64,000 nt of DNA from Chloroflexota bacterium (GTDB lineage: Bacteria; Chloroflexota; Anaerolineae; Anaerolineales; UBA4823), in assembly GCA_029265355.1 (NCBI GenBank), contig JAJUJL010000018.1, positions 17,425 to 81,424 on the forward strand, read 5' to 3'. This document shows, piece by piece, positions 9,236-18,527 of this stretch (positions are counted from its first letter, which is position 1; each line of letters opens with the position of its first letter). Below the pieces are notes generated by a model that made no database searches, was not told the origin of the DNA, and was given only the letters and a program-made list of their open reading frames with translations. The position numbers were made by a program, and so were the translations under genes.

Positions 9236-10204
9236 ATGGACGATCATCCTGTAATCTACACCAAAGATCTTACCAAGAAATACGGCGGTTTCACCGCCGT
9301 AGATAGTCTCAACCTGGAAGTGAAAGCGGGTGAAGTGTTCGGTTTGTTGGGCCCCAACGGTGCGGGGAAAACCACCACCATCTTGATGTTACTCGGGCTG
9401 ACCGAACCTTCCTCTGGGTCAGTGCGCGTCCTGGGCCTCGATCCAGCTCGCCAACCGCTCAGCGTCAAATCGCGCGTTGGTTACCTGCCAGACCAGGTTG
9501 GCTTTTACGATGAGCTGACTGCCAGCGAAAACCTGACCTACATCGCCCGTTTGAATGGCATTCCTGGCGACCAGATCCCGCGGCGGGTCGATGAATCGTT
9601 GGAGAGGGTTGGCCTGCTGCACGTAGCCTCGAAGCGGGTCAGCGCCTTTTCTCACGGCATGCGCCAGCGGCTGGGCCTGGCTGATGTGCTGATCAAACAG
9701 CCCCAGCTCATCATCATGGATGAGCCCACTTCGGGTCTCGACCCCGAAGCTTCCCATGACTTTCTGAACACTATTCGCAGCTTGAAAGAGGAAGGCATCA
9801 CCATCTTGCTCTCCTCGCACTTGCTGCATCAGGTGCAGGCCATCTGCGACCGAGTGGGACTGTTCAACCAGGGGAAAATGGTGCTGCAAGGCACAGTCGA
9901 GCAGCTCGCCATGCGCGTATTGGGCGGCGCTTACCGCATCCAACTGGACGCCGCTGGTGAGCGCAGCCAGATTTTGCAGGCCCTGGAGAAAGTGCCCGGC
10001 GTCTCATCCGTGAACGCCACCGATAGCAGAGCTTATGAGATCGAAGCAGCCCAGGATGTGCGCGCTGAGGCTGCCGAGGCGGTGATTACCGCCGGCGGCA
10101 AGCTGCTAAAGCTGGGCATCCAGGCCCAGAGCCTGGACGATATCTATTCGGCATATTTCAAGGAGGTGGAGCATGAGCACCGCCGCGCTAAAGCCATCAG
10201 CTAA
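9236..10204 (+). CDS. ABC transporter ATP-binding protein (ABC-2 exporter type)
   Basis: The 322-residue ATPase of an exporter. It shows Walker [11 protein letters not shown], a Q-loop region, the signature [13 protein letters not shown] (SHGMR in place of the canonical LSGGQ), Walker [13 protein letters not shown] and the switch His in SSHLLHQ. The C-terminal 80 residues are the extension found in drug- and Nod-type exporters. The frame is open upstream to 9083, but the ATG at 9236 follows AGGAGG and begins just before the domain, so I use it. It overlaps the permease gene by 32 bases, showing tight coupling. The substrate is unknown. Confidence 0.95.
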   Translation: MDDHPVIYTKDLTKKYGGFTAVDSLNLEVKAGEVFGLLGPNGAGKTTTILMLLGLTEPSSGSVRVLGLDPARQPLSVKSRVGYLPDQVGFYDELTASENLTYIARLNGIPGDQIPRRVDESLERVGLLHVASKRVSAFSHGMRQRLGLADVLIKQPQLIIMDEPTSGLDPEASHDFLNTIRSLKEEGITILLSSHLLHQVQAICDRVGLFNQGKMVLQGTVEQLAMRVLGGAYRIQLDAAGERSQILQALEKVPGVSSVNATDSRAYEIEAAQDVRAEAAEAVITAGGKLLKLGIQAQSLDDIYSAYFKEVEHEHRRAKAIS

Positions 10205-11186
10205 GATCAGCGCCCAGGGAGAAACCGCCCATCGCAGCAGAGAAGGCTCTCCCTGGACCGGCATGTGGGCGGTCATCCTCAAGGAGATGGCCGACCACCT
10301 GTCCAGTACGCGCATCTTCATCCTCAACACTTTGATCTTGCTGGCAGCCGTGGGCACGGTCTTTGCCGCCACTCAGCAAATTTCGCAAACGGTCAGCCAG
10401 GACGAATTTCTCTACTTGCGCTTGTTGACCACCGCGCGACAGCCTTTGCCTGCCTTCGTCGCCCTGCTAGCCTTCTTCATCCCATTGATTTCGATTGCCC
10501 TGACCTTTGATGCGGTCAATGGCGAGTTCAGCCGGCGCACCATGTCACGCATCCTGGCGCAGCCGATTTACCGCGATGCCTTGCTGATGGGCAAATTCCT
10601 CGCCAGCCTGTTCACGCTGGCATTGGTCTGCACCGCCATCTGGCTGCTGATCTTTGGCCTGGGTATCCTGCGCCTGGGTGTTGCCCCAGGAACAGAAGAA
10701 GTCGGCCGCGCCTTGCTTTTCCTGTTAGCAACCATTTTCTATGGCGGCATCTGGCTGGCGCTGGCAATGGTCTTTTCAGTGCTCTTCCGCCAGACAGCAA
10801 CCGCGGCCCTGGCTTCTATTGCTGTTTGGCTTTTCTTCACCGTTTTCTGGGGCATGATCTCCGGCTTCCTGGCGCAAACCCTCAGCCCGGTGCAGATCGG
10901 ATTGCCTCAAGAGATCCTGGCCCAAGCCAGCATGGAGCAGACGCTCTCTCGTCTCTCACCCAACACGCTCTACGCCGAGAGCATGGTTGCGCTGCTTCAA
11001 CCGCAGGTGCGTTCGTTGGGTATCTTGCTGCCCACACAGCTCGACGGGGCCATCCTGGGTTCACCGCTGCCACTGGCGCAGTCGATACTGTTGATCTGGC
11101 CGCAAATGACCGGCTTGATCGCAGGATCGATCCTGCTGTTCGCCCTGGCATACGTGCTGTTCCAGCGACAAGAGATCAGGGCCTAA
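10173..11186 (+). CDS. ABC-2 type permease
   Basis: Membrane partner of the preceding ATPase, 337 residues. A cytoplasmic N-terminus of about 35 residues is followed by a first helix ([21 protein letters not shown]), a large outside loop, five further helices in the usual ABC-2 pattern and a short RQEIRA tail. The segment [27 protein letters not shown] is typical of ABC-2 transporters of the NosY/YhfG kind. An AGGAGG site lies inside the ATPase gene. The substrate cannot be read from the sequence. Confidence 0.93.
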   Translation: MSTAALKPSAKISAQGETAHRSREGSPWTGMWAVILKEMADHLSSTRIFILNTLILLAAVGTVFAATQQISQTVSQDEFLYLRLLTTARQPLPAFVALLAFFIPLISIALTFDAVNGEFSRRTMSRILAQPIYRDALLMGKFLASLFTLALVCTAIWLLIFGLGILRLGVAPGTEEVGRALLFLLATIFYGGIWLALAMVFSVLFRQTATAALASIAVWLFFTVFWGMISGFLAQTLSPVQIGLPQEILAQASMEQTLSRLSPNTLYAESMVALLQPQVRSLGILLPTQLDGAILGSPLPLAQSILLIWPQMTGLIAGSILLFALAYVLFQRQEIRA

Positions 11187-11192
11187 CCATCC

Positions 11193-11230
11193 TGTGCAGG
11201 AGGGCGATCAAGCAGGCGCCCTCCTGCACA
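11193..11230. terminator. Terminator-like hairpin between convergent genes
   Basis: A perfect 14-bp GC-rich stem (11193-11206 with 11217-11230) around a 10-base loop. It lies between the stop of the ABC permease and the stop of nrdJ, which converge. Neither side has a T-run, so it may work in both directions with Rho or as an mRNA end. Confidence 0.65.
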
Positions 11231-11287
11231 TTCGACACTCGCAGGCGCTTCTTGCTGGCGCAGCGATGCGCGTCCAATTATTCCCCC

Positions 11288-13882
11288 TCAGCACTCACTA
11301 AACCCGCACGCATAGCATTTTCGGCAGCCCTCCTCATTCACCACGGCTGCCACGCCGCACTCCGGGCACAAATCCCCAATTTGCAGCGGTGTCTGCTCGT
11401 AGGCGGCTGCCGTCTCGCTGCGGTGGTGATGGCCGTTGCCGGGTTGGCTTTCCCTGCTCTGCGGATCAGTCTCTTCCAGGTACTGCGCCAGCATCTGCGC
11501 CACACCATCGGGCAGTGAACGCACTCGGTTGGGACCGAAGCCCAACGAGCGCCCGCCGCCGATGCCGGAAAGCTGACGCCAGATCTCTTTCAGCCGGTCG
11601 CGCGGCGCTACCGGCGAAGCCAGGCGCAAAATATATGAGATCAGCCGCCCAATGGCTTCCGAGACCGCTGCCGTATCGGAGCCAGCTTTGGACGTGTTGA
11701 TGAACACCTCAAAGGGCTGTTCGCCGCCGTTCTCATTGATCGTCACGAAGGCTTTGCCCAGCGGTGTGCTCACCGTATAGGTGTAGCCGCGCAAACTGCG
11801 CGGGCGCGGTTTCTTCTTATCGTGCCACATGGGAAGCTGTGCTTCCTCACGGGCTGGCGGCGCAACAGGTTGCGCAGCAGGCGCACTCTCACCCACCTGC
11901 TTCTGCCTGGCAGTAGCGTTGGTCTCCAGCACCACTTTGTTGCGCGAACCGGTCACATACACGGTGATGCCCTTGCAGCCAAGCTGCCAGGCAAGCTGGT
12001 AAGCGGTGGCGACATCTTGCACGGTCGCATTGGGTGGGAAGTTTATCGTCTTGCTCAGGGAGTTGTCCACGAAAGCTTGCAAAGCGCCTTGCATGCGCAC
12101 ATGCTCTTCAGCACTGATATCCGACGAGACAACGAATGTGTGGCGCAAGCGCTCGCTCAAGAAATCGAGATCCTGGCAGGTGCCATATTCCATGACATGG
12201 GCGACCACCTGCTTGCGGGTCTGTTCATCTAAACCAGCATCGAGCAGCGCCTTTTCGAATTGTGGGCTGGTGTAGGTAAGCTGCAGATCTTTGCCGTTGT
12301 CGTTCACGTGGCGAATATAGGCCAGGGCAAAGACCGGCTCGCACCCATAACCTTCGCATCCCGCGACGGTGGCAATCGTGCCGGTTGGCGCTACGGTGGT
12401 CTGGGCAGCGTTGCGGATGCCATGTCGCAAGATGCCATCCACCACTTGCTGCCAGTCGACCGCTGGGCGTCCCCAATCGCGCTGGTAAGGATCAATTGGC
12501 TCGGGCGGACTCCAACGCAGATTGTGCGGATCGTAGATACTGCCTTCGATGGCCCGGAACGGACCGCGCTGCCGGGAGAGCTCGACGCTGGTCAGCATGG
12601 CATGGTAGCGCACGAACTCCATAACCTGGGCGCCGAACTCTTGTCCTTCTTCGGAACCATAGCGGATGCCGGCATGGTACATCAGGTCGCCCAGGCCCAT
12701 AATGCCCAGGCCGATACGACGGGCGTTATAGGCTGCTTCTTTCAACTGCGGCACTGCTGGCACGTAAGCATTGGCATCTACCACATCGTCCAGGAAGATC
12801 GTCGAGAGCACCACGCTGCGGCGCAGCGATTCCCAGTCCACGCTGCCGTTGGGTCCCAGGTGCTGGGCCAGATTGACCGATCCTAGGCAGCAATTTTCAT
12901 AGGGACCTAACCACTGCTCACCGCATGGGTTCGTCGCTTCGAGAGCATACAGGTGCGGCACCGGGTTAGAGCGATTGGCGGCGTCCAGGAACAACACACC
13001 TGGCTCGCCGTTGTGGTGCGCCTGGCTAACGATTTTCTCGAACAATTCGCGGGCGCGCAAGCGTTTGTGTACCTTGATAGGTATACCGGCGGCTTCGGCT
13101 TCTTCCAACGTGCCTTTGAAGCCCTTATATTGTGGGGTGCTGACGTCCGGAAAGCGCAATTCCCACAGATCATCGTTTTCGACTGCCTGCATGAAGGCGT
13201 CGGTGATGCCGACAGAGATATTGAAATTCGTGATCGCGTTTTCGTCTGTTTTGCAGGTGATGAATTCTTCGATATCTGGGTGATCGACGCGCAACACCGC
13301 CATGTTTGCGCCGCGTCGTGTGCCGCCCTGGGCAATCTCTCCAAAGGCTTTATCGTAGACGCGCAAAAATCCGACCGGGCCGGTCGCCTGGCCAGCCGAA
13401 GAGCGCACCAAAGTCTTCTTGGGGCGTAAGCGCGAGAAGGCAAATCCATTGCCGCCGCCAGTTTGCTGAATCAGAGCCGCGTCGCGCAACGTCTGAAAGA
13501 TGCCTGAAGGGTCGCGCCCCATATCATCGGCGATAGGCAGCACAAAGCAGGCGGCCAATTGCCCCAGCGGTGTGCCTGCCCCCGTGAAGGTGGGTGAGTT
13601 GGGAAAGAATTTCTTGGACGCCAGCAGCGTGTAGAATTCCACAGCTCGCGCCATCACGTCGCCTTGCCATTGCTCTTCGACTTTGGCGACGTGGTACGCC
13701 ACGCGCCAGAACATCTCTTCAACCGTCTCCACCGGCTCGCCATCAATCCCGCGCCGCACATAGCGGCGCATCAACACCTGGCGTGCATTTTCGGTCAGCT
13801 CCACCGAGGGTAGGCTCTCCGGCATCGCCGGGGTTGGCAGCAATCCGGTATTTCCTTGCCTGGTTTGTGAATCCTTTAACAT
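11288..13882 (-). CDS. nrdJ: Adenosylcobalamin-dependent ribonucleotide reductase (class II)
   Basis: Reduces ribonucleotides to deoxyribonucleotides using adenosylcobalamin instead of oxygen or an iron centre. The 864-residue chain has [12 protein letters not shown] (first redox Cys), GGGNGFAFS, the NPCGE motif with the thiyl-radical Cys at residue 320, [10 protein letters not shown] and the [12 protein letters not shown] substrate loop. The last 30 residues form a Cys-rich tail ([16 protein letters not shown]) that combines a zinc ribbon with the redox-relay cysteines. No ATP-cone is seen at the N-terminus. It follows nrdR by 77 bases in the same direction, so the two probably share control. 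Its oxygen independence suits an anaerobe or facultative organism. Confidence 0.96.
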   Translation of the reverse strand: MLKDSQTRQGNTGLLPTPAMPESLPSVELTENARQVLMRRYVRRGIDGEPVETVEEMFWRVAYHVAKVEEQWQGDVMARAVEFYTLLASKKFFPNSPTFTGAGTPLGQLAACFVLPIADDMGRDPSGIFQTLRDAALIQQTGGGNGFAFSRLRPKKTLVRSSAGQATGPVGFLRVYDKAFGEIAQGGTRRGANMAVLRVDHPDIEEFITCKTDENAITNFNISVGITDAFMQAVENDDLWELRFPDVSTPQYKGFKGTLEEAEAAGIPIKVHKRLRARELFEKIVSQAHHNGEPGVLFLDAANRSNPVPHLYALEATNPCGEQWLGPYENCCLGSVNLAQHLGPNGSVDWESLRRSVVLSTIFLDDVVDANAYVPAVPQLKEAAYNARRIGLGIMGLGDLMYHAGIRYGSEEGQEFGAQVMEFVRYHAMLTSVELSRQRGPFRAIEGSIYDPHNLRWSPPEPIDPYQRDWGRPAVDWQQVVDGILRHGIRNAAQTTVAPTGTIATVAGCEGYGCEPVFALAYIRHVNDNGKDLQLTYTSPQFEKALLDAGLDEQTRKQVVAHVMEYGTCQDLDFLSERLRHTFVVSSDISAEEHVRMQGALQAFVDNSLSKTINFPPNATVQDVATAYQLAWQLGCKGITVYVTGSRNKVVLETNATARQKQVGESAPAAQPVAPPAREEAQLPMWHDKKKPRPRSLRGYTYTVSTPLGKAFVTINENGGEQPFEVFINTSKAGSDTAAVSEAIGRLISYILRLASPVAPRDRLKEIWRQLSGIGGGRSLGFGPNRVRSLPDGVAQMLAQYLEETDPQSRESQPGNGHHHRSETAAAYEQTPLQIGDLCPECGVAAVVNEEGCRKCYACGFSEC

Positions 13883-13959
13883 TTGACTCTCTCCTCAATC
13901 ACCCGGGGTTCAATTATTTAAAATTGCCGCAATTTCCCCCTGCGGCGGGGGAGATGGAA

Positions 13960-14412
13960 TTAGTTGCTCTCGAGCAGACGGTCGATTTCGCCGCGGATCG
14001 CCTTCAGGTCATCCAATCCCAGGTAGACGATGGCATAGCGGATGTATGCGATCTGGTCCAGGTCCTTCAAGCCAGCGATCACCATGTCGCCAACCACGCG
14101 CGAGGATACCTCCGCTCTGCCCATAGCTTGCAACGTGGCTTCGATTTCGCCGACCAGGCGCTCGATGTCGGCTGCCGATACCGGGCGCTTGGCGCACGAG
14201 ATGCGAATGCCGCGCATCAGCTTTTCCCGGTCAAAATCTTCGCGCGTGCCATCTTGCTTGATAATCAATGGCGTTGCCAGGATAGGTCGTTCGTATGTGC
14301 TGAATCGCTGTCCGCAATTCTCACATTCGCGCCGCCTGCGCACACCGCCGCGCGCATCATGCGAGGTATCGACCACCTTAGACCCTTCGTGCTTGCAATA
14401 TGGACAGCGCAT
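13960..14412 (-). CDS. nrdR: Transcriptional repressor NrdR
   Basis: Represses ribonucleotide reductase genes when dATP is plentiful. The 150-residue chain opens MRCPYCKHEGSKVVDT and continues ECENCGQRFSTYER, giving a four-Cys zinc ribbon. It is followed by an ATP-cone domain (VIKQDGTREDFDREKL-type segment from about residue 50). Length and order match the family exactly. It lies directly upstream of nrdJ, its expected target. A good sigma70-like promoter lies about 95-120 bases upstream. I could not find a textbook pair of 16-bp NrdR boxes, though an operator-like inverted repeat is present at 14478-14503. Confidence 0.97.
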   Translation of the reverse strand: MRCPYCKHEGSKVVDTSHDARGGVRRRRECENCGQRFSTYERPILATPLIIKQDGTREDFDREKLMRGIRISCAKRPVSAADIERLVGEIEATLQAMGRAEVSSRVVGDMVIAGLKDLDQIAYIRYAIVYLGLDDLKAIRGEIDRLLESN

Positions 14413-14477
14413 ATTATCCTGAAATTTTAATTATAGAACAAATGTCTCCGCCACAGCTTGGGTGTCGGCATAGGAAT

Positions 14478-14503
14478 ACCAGCACATGTGGGGAGATACT
14501 GGT
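14478..14503. promoter_or_regulatory. Operator-like inverted repeat at the nrdR transcription start
   Basis: ACCAG (14478-14482) and CTGGT (14499-14503) face each other around a core that includes the palindrome CACATGTG (14483-14490). The element falls just downstream of the -10 at 14507-14512, where a repressor could block nrdR-nrdJ. Autoregulation by NrdR would fit, but the core does not match the known NrdR box well. Confidence 0.3.
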
Positions 14504-14506
14504 GAA

Positions 14507-14535
14507 ATTCTAGCATATCCGCACTGGATGTGCAA
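14507..14535 (-). promoter_or_regulatory. Promoter of nrdR-nrdJ
   Basis: On the minus strand a -35 TTGCAC (14530-14535) is followed after exactly 17 bases by a -10 TAGAAT (14507-14512). Transcription would start near 14500, about 90 bases before nrdR. Confidence 0.6.
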
Positions 14536-14582
14536 GGTTCTGCAGTAGCATGTTAACATTAGAGTTTTTCAGGTTGCAAGGG

Positions 14583-14687
14583 GGGCTGCCCTGCCCCGCG
14601 AAGGCATAAAGAGGCAGGGCAACCCAGCGGCGCGCCGCAGGCGCGTCGCGAGGGCAGCCCATGTGAGGAGGTGCACAGGCTGCCCCT
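14583..14687. repeat. Nested GC-rich inverted repeats downstream of ftsZ
   Basis: Bases 14583-14595 can pair with 14613-14625 (12 of 13). The first ten bases of that arm can instead pair perfectly with 14651-14660. That last arm can also pair with 14678-14687. A 12-base palindrome sits at 14627-14638. The mutually exclusive pairings resemble an attenuator or a REP-like cluster at an operon end. Confidence 0.55.
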
Positions 14688-14837
14688 CGTGCTTTTGTTT
14701 GGCGCTCAGCCGCCAGGACAGCAGCCAGCGCCGGTCACACTCGGCTGCGCCCATCGCGCCGCGTCCATCGGCAACACCTTCCCACAGGCCAGGGGCGTTG
14801 ACCTGCTCGGTATGGCGCTGCTACCCGCCAGGGATGG

Positions 14838-15971
14838 TTAGCGCGTGCGATTGCGCAGGAAGGTCGGGATGTCCAGGTCGTCGGTATTGAAAGCCCTTGG
14901 CTGGAAATCCCGCGTCCCGCTGTTCATATCAACAGGGATTCCTGCGTTGGCTGGGCGTTCCTTATCCTTTCCCGCCGGCGACTCGGCGATGCGCCGGGCC
15001 GGCATGCCGGTGCGCTCGAATCCGGTGGCAATCACGGTGATGCGCACTTCATCCTTCAGGTTCGGGTCGATCACCGCGCCGAAGATCAGGTTCACGTCCG
15101 GATGAGCGGTCTCCTTAATAATCGCAGCCGCCTGGTTGACCTCGAACAGAGTCAGGTCAGGACCACCGGTGACGTTGAACAGGATGCCGCGCGCGCCGTC
15201 GATGGTTATGTCCAGCAATTGGCTGGAGATGGCGGCTTCGGCAGCAATGCGGGCCGCGTCCTCGCCCTTGCCATTGCCAACCGCCATCAGCGCCGCGCCG
15301 CCTTCGGACATGATCGTGCGCACATCGGCGAAGTCCAGGTTGATCAAGCCAGGCACCGTGATCAGTTCAGAGATGCCCTGCACACCCTGGCGCAGCACAT
15401 CATCCGCCATGCGGAAGGCCTGTTGCATGGTAGCGCGCTTGTCCACGATCTGCAGCAACCGGTCGTTGGGGATGACGATCAATGTGTCGGCCTGTTCTTT
15501 CAGCCGTGAGATGCCGGCCTCGGCCGATTGGATGCGACGCGCCCCTTCGAAGGTGAAGGGACGAGTCACCACGCCGATGGTCAGCGCGCCGACTTCCTTG
15601 GCAATCTGCGCCACAACGGCTGCCCCGCCGGTGCCCGTACCGCCGCCCATGCCCGCGGTGATGAACACCATGTCAGAGCCTTTCAGCACGTTGTACAGCT
15701 CTTCGGCTGACTCTTCGCTGGCCTTGCGCCCAATCTCAGGATCGCCGCCAGAACCCAGGCCGCGCGTCAGTTTTTCTCCGACCCGCACTCGAGTCGATGC
15801 CTTGGAGAGCATCAGCGCCTGGGCGTCGGTGTTGACCGCCACAAAATCAACGCCTTGCAGTCCCTCGGCAATCATGCGGTCGACGGCATTGCAACCGCCG
15901 CCACCCACGCCGACCACCTTAATCTTGGCGAACGATTCGAGCTGGCTGGGTAGGTTCAAATCTGTACTCAT
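14838..15971 (-). CDS. ftsZ: Cell division protein FtsZ
   Basis: The tubulin-like GTPase that forms the division ring. The chain has 377 residues, with a nucleotide-binding start [15 protein letters not shown], the tubulin signature GGGTGTG at residues 109-115 and the T7-loop region [13 protein letters not shown] linker of about 45 residues leads to the conserved tail [14 protein letters not shown], the site where FtsA and other partners bind. A GAGGAGG site fixes the ATG. It is the last gene of the dcw operon and has a 126-base gap after ftsA, large enough for its own promoter. Confidence 0.98.
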   Translation of the reverse strand: MSTDLNLPSQLESFAKIKVVGVGGGGCNAVDRMIAEGLQGVDFVAVNTDAQALMLSKASTRVRVGEKLTRGLGSGGDPEIGRKASEESAEELYNVLKGSDMVFITAGMGGGTGTGGAAVVAQIAKEVGALTIGVVTRPFTFEGARRIQSAEAGISRLKEQADTLIVIPNDRLLQIVDKRATMQQAFRMADDVLRQGVQGISELITVPGLINLDFADVRTIMSEGGAALMAVGNGKGEDAARIAAEAAISSQLLDITIDGARGILFNVTGGPDLTLFEVNQAAAIIKETAHPDVNLIFGAVIDPNLKDEVRITVIATGFERTGMPARRIAESPAGKDKERPANAGIPVDMNSGTRDFQPRAFNTDDLDIPTFLRNRTR

Positions 15972-16097
15972 AATGTAATCCTCCTCGTTTCTGTTATCTT
16001 CTCATTGGGTCGCCTGCGCCGCTCGTTGACCGGCCAACCCTCTCTCGAATAAGGTTGATAATCAGCGCCGTTGTCGTCCGGTGCTGGAATATCCTGC

Positions 16098-17345
16098 TTA
16101 GGGCAGCAGCCTGCGCAAGAAGCTCATTAGCTTCTCTCGAAAACTTCCGCTCGGCTGCGGCAAAAACGGCGAACGCTTTCCGCCTGCTGGAGAGCCAAAC
16201 TCGCTCATCAGGGCGGCCCATTTGAGCAGCCCTACGCTGGTGGAGAAAATCGGCGAGCCCAGCTTGTCGGCCATACCTACCAGGTTTTCCGGTTTAGCAA
16301 CGCGCACCGGCACACCAAACACGCGCCCGGCGACCGTCTTGATGCCTGGCAGCAGACTGGTGCCGCCGGTAAGCACGATGCCGGCTGGCAGCAAGCCATC
16401 GTAACCGGAGCGCTTGATCTCTTGCAGCACCATACCGAAGATTTCTTCCACGCGCGCCTCGATGATCAGAGCCAGGTCCTGGCGGTTGATCTGCACCGCC
16501 TGCTGCTCGCCAAACGGATTGACCTGGAAAAACTCCTGCGAACCCACTTCGGCTTGCGAGGCGCTACCATGCTGCAGCTTGATCTCCTCCGCCTGTTCGA
16601 GCGAAAGACGCAAGCCGTGAGCAATATCTGAGGTGATATGATTGCCGCCAACTGCCAGCACCGCCGTGTGCCACACATCGCCATCGATGTAAATCGCCAT
16701 GTCGGTGGTGCCGCCGCCGATATCGCACACGATCACGCCCATCTGGCGCTCAGTCTCGTTCAGCACTACCTCTCCGGAGGCCAGCGGGTTGAGCACGAAC
16801 TGCGAGACCTCTACACCAGAGGCGCCCACGCACTGGCGCAGGTTCTCCACGGAAGCCGCCGCCGCGGTGATGATATGCGTTTCAACTTCCAGGCGGTAGC
16901 CATGCATCCCCACCGGCATACGAATGCCTTCCTGCCCATCCACGTTGAATCCGCGCTGGATGACATGAATAATCTCGCGATTGTGTGGGATTGCCACGGC
17001 GCGGGCAGCATCCACTGCTCGGGCGACATCATCGCTGTCGATCATGCGCCCACTCACACCCACCACGCCGCGGCTGTTGACCGAAGAAACCTGAGAGCCG
17101 GCCAGGCTCACCAGCGCATTCTGGATCTCGTAACCGGAAGAACGCTCAGCCTTGTCGATCGAGCGCACGACCGCCTGCGATGCCGCCGCCAGGTCAACCA
17201 CCACACCCTTTTTAATACCCTGTGAAGGCTCCAGCCCCATTCCCAGGATGCGCAGCTTATCCGGCTCCTGGTGCTGGGCGACCAGGGTACACACTTTGGT
17301 TGTTCCGATATCTATTCCAACAATGATGGGTTCATCCATCCGCAC
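16098..17345 (-). CDS. ftsA: Cell division protein FtsA
   Basis: Actin-like ATPase that ties FtsZ filaments to the membrane. The 415 residues have the IVGIDIGTTKVCTLVA phosphate-1 loop, the FtsA-specific 1C domain (about 85-165), the phosphate-2 loop VCDIGGGTTDMAIY and the adenosine motif LTGGTSLLPG. The end is an amphipathic helix (FREKLMSFLRRLLP), the membrane-targeting sequence. The coordinates use a GTG at 17345. An ATG two codons later (17339) matches the family start better and is the likely alternative. Confidence 0.97.
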   Translation of the reverse strand: MRMDEPIIVGIDIGTTKVCTLVAQHQEPDKLRILGMGLEPSQGIKKGVVVDLAAASQAVVRSIDKAERSSGYEIQNALVSLAGSQVSSVNSRGVVGVSGRMIDSDDVARAVDAARAVAIPHNREIIHVIQRGFNVDGQEGIRMPVGMHGYRLEVETHIITAAAASVENLRQCVGASGVEVSQFVLNPLASGEVVLNETERQMGVIVCDIGGGTTDMAIYIDGDVWHTAVLAVGGNHITSDIAHGLRLSLEQAEEIKLQHGSASQAEVGSQEFFQVNPFGEQQAVQINRQDLALIIEARVEEIFGMVLQEIKRSGYDGLLPAGIVLTGGTSLLPGIKTVAGRVFGVPVRVAKPENLVGMADKLGSPIFSTSVGLLKWAALMSEFGSPAGGKRSPFLPQPSGSFREKLMSFLRRLLP

Positions 17346-17370
17346 ACGCTCCGCTCTCAGAGACTCGCTT

Positions 17371-18516
17371 TCAGCGGCTGAGTCGATAATATGGAGTGTG
17401 AACGTATTCCACGCTGATCAAAGCGGGCCGTTCACCTTTCTGTTCCAATTTGTTGACCAGGGCATTGTAAACCTTCAACTTCATCTCCATGTCTTTTACC
17501 TGCCCAAAATATGCTTGCCAGCCACGCTCATCCTGCCAGCCAAATCCTCGCTGAGGGTCATACACCAGCGGTACGCCAGCCGGCGCCTGGGCTCCCAGGG
17601 AAATGAGCGTCGAGACCATATCGACTGTGAGCAGTTGGTTGCTGTCGTTTGTTCCGGCAGTTTGAGCTTCTAGCAAATCCTGCTCATACGAAACTGGCGA
17701 ACCCATGGCTTCCACCACCAGCGTCGGAGCGGGATCTTCCAGGTTGCGCAACGGAAATGCCACACCATTGGGATCCACCAACAGCGTTCGTCCATCCTGG
17801 CGCCAGGTGATCACCGGTTGGCGTTCTTCCACGGTGACCACCAACTCCGCGGGCAGTGAAATGCTCACCTCCACCGAGGAAAACTCTGGAAAGGCCTGCA
17901 CCAGGCGCTCACGCAGCTCAGTAGCATCCAGGCTGAAAACAGGTTGGTTGCGCACATCCAGCACGGTATTGACATCCCGGCTGCTCAAACGCTGTAATCC
18001 ATTGATCTGGGTTTCTAAAACGGTAAAGCGCGGCGAATTCCACATGGTATAGAGCAGCGCTACCAGCGAGGCCACCAGGGCGAATGAGAACAGGCGCCAG
18101 CCCACGTTGATTTCCGGTATCGCCGGCAAGCGCATTTCAGCCCCAGGCATATTCAGGGTGATGTCGTAGCGCCGCTTCAAACGACCCTGCTGGCGAGAGG
18201 CTGTCTGCCAGGAGAAAGCGGATGATCCGCCGCGCACCATAACTGGCGGGGCGCTGCGCTCGCGCGCCATGCTGCGCGCGGCTGCCGGGCGAGCTGTCGG
18301 CCTGCTTGCAGCCTGCCTGTCTTTCTGCGGCGCACGACGCAGAGTACGCTCCGTTGGGCGCAGGGCGGGTTGCGGCTCGCTCGAGCGCCCAGTCGTGCTC
18401 CGCCCGAGAGCGCCGCGCCCGCTGCCTGTCCGGCGGGTGCGCCTGTGTGATCCACCCAGCAGATCCAGCCGCAGCTTTGGCAGACTAAAACCGGTTCTTC
18501 GACGACTTCTGCTCAT
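17371..18516 (-). CDS. ftsQ: Cell division protein FtsQ/DivIB
   Basis: Divisome scaffold linking early and late division proteins. From the ATG at 18516 (preceded by GAGGAGA) it has 381 residues. About 140 cytoplasmic residues come first, very rich in Arg, Ser and Pro. One membrane helix follows (about 141-160, LFSFALVASLVALLYTMW), then the POTRA domain (FTVLETQINGLQRLSSRDV) and the FtsQ beta domain with PAELVVTVEERQPVITW. The frame stays open upstream into ddl, but that extension overlaps ddl and has no ribosome site. The basic cytoplasmic tail is much longer than in E. coli FtsQ. The membrane helix and POTRA order support the call. Confidence 0.93.
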   Translation of the reverse strand: MSRSRRRTGFSLPKLRLDLLGGSHRRTRRTGSGRGALGRSTTGRSSEPQPALRPTERTLRRAPQKDRQAASRPTARPAAARSMARERSAPPVMVRGGSSAFSWQTASRQQGRLKRRYDITLNMPGAEMRLPAIPEINVGWRLFSFALVASLVALLYTMWNSPRFTVLETQINGLQRLSSRDVNTVLDVRNQPVFSLDATELRERLVQAFPEFSSVEVSISLPAELVVTVEERQPVITWRQDGRTLLVDPNGVAFPLRNLEDPAPTLVVEAMGSPVSYEQDLLEAQTAGTNDSNQLLTVDMVSTLISLGAQAPAGVPLVYDPQRGFGWQDERGWQAYFGQVKDMEMKLKVYNALVNKLEQKGERPALISVEYVHTPYYRLSR

Positions 18517-18527
18517 ACACTCTCTCC

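Larger units (their letters stand above)
14413..14837. other. 425-base spacer between ftsZ and nrdR
   Basis: No gene seen. Read on the minus strand, the half next to ftsZ (14583-14690) is very GC-rich and full of competing inverted repeats, probably ending the dcw operon. The half next to nrdR holds that gene's promoter and an operator-like repeat. Confidence 0.6.

Noticed and set aside
12260..12886. 208-codon plus-strand frame inside nrdJ
   Set aside because: Antisense shadow of the conserved core of ribonucleotide reductase; no ribosome site or recognisable domain.
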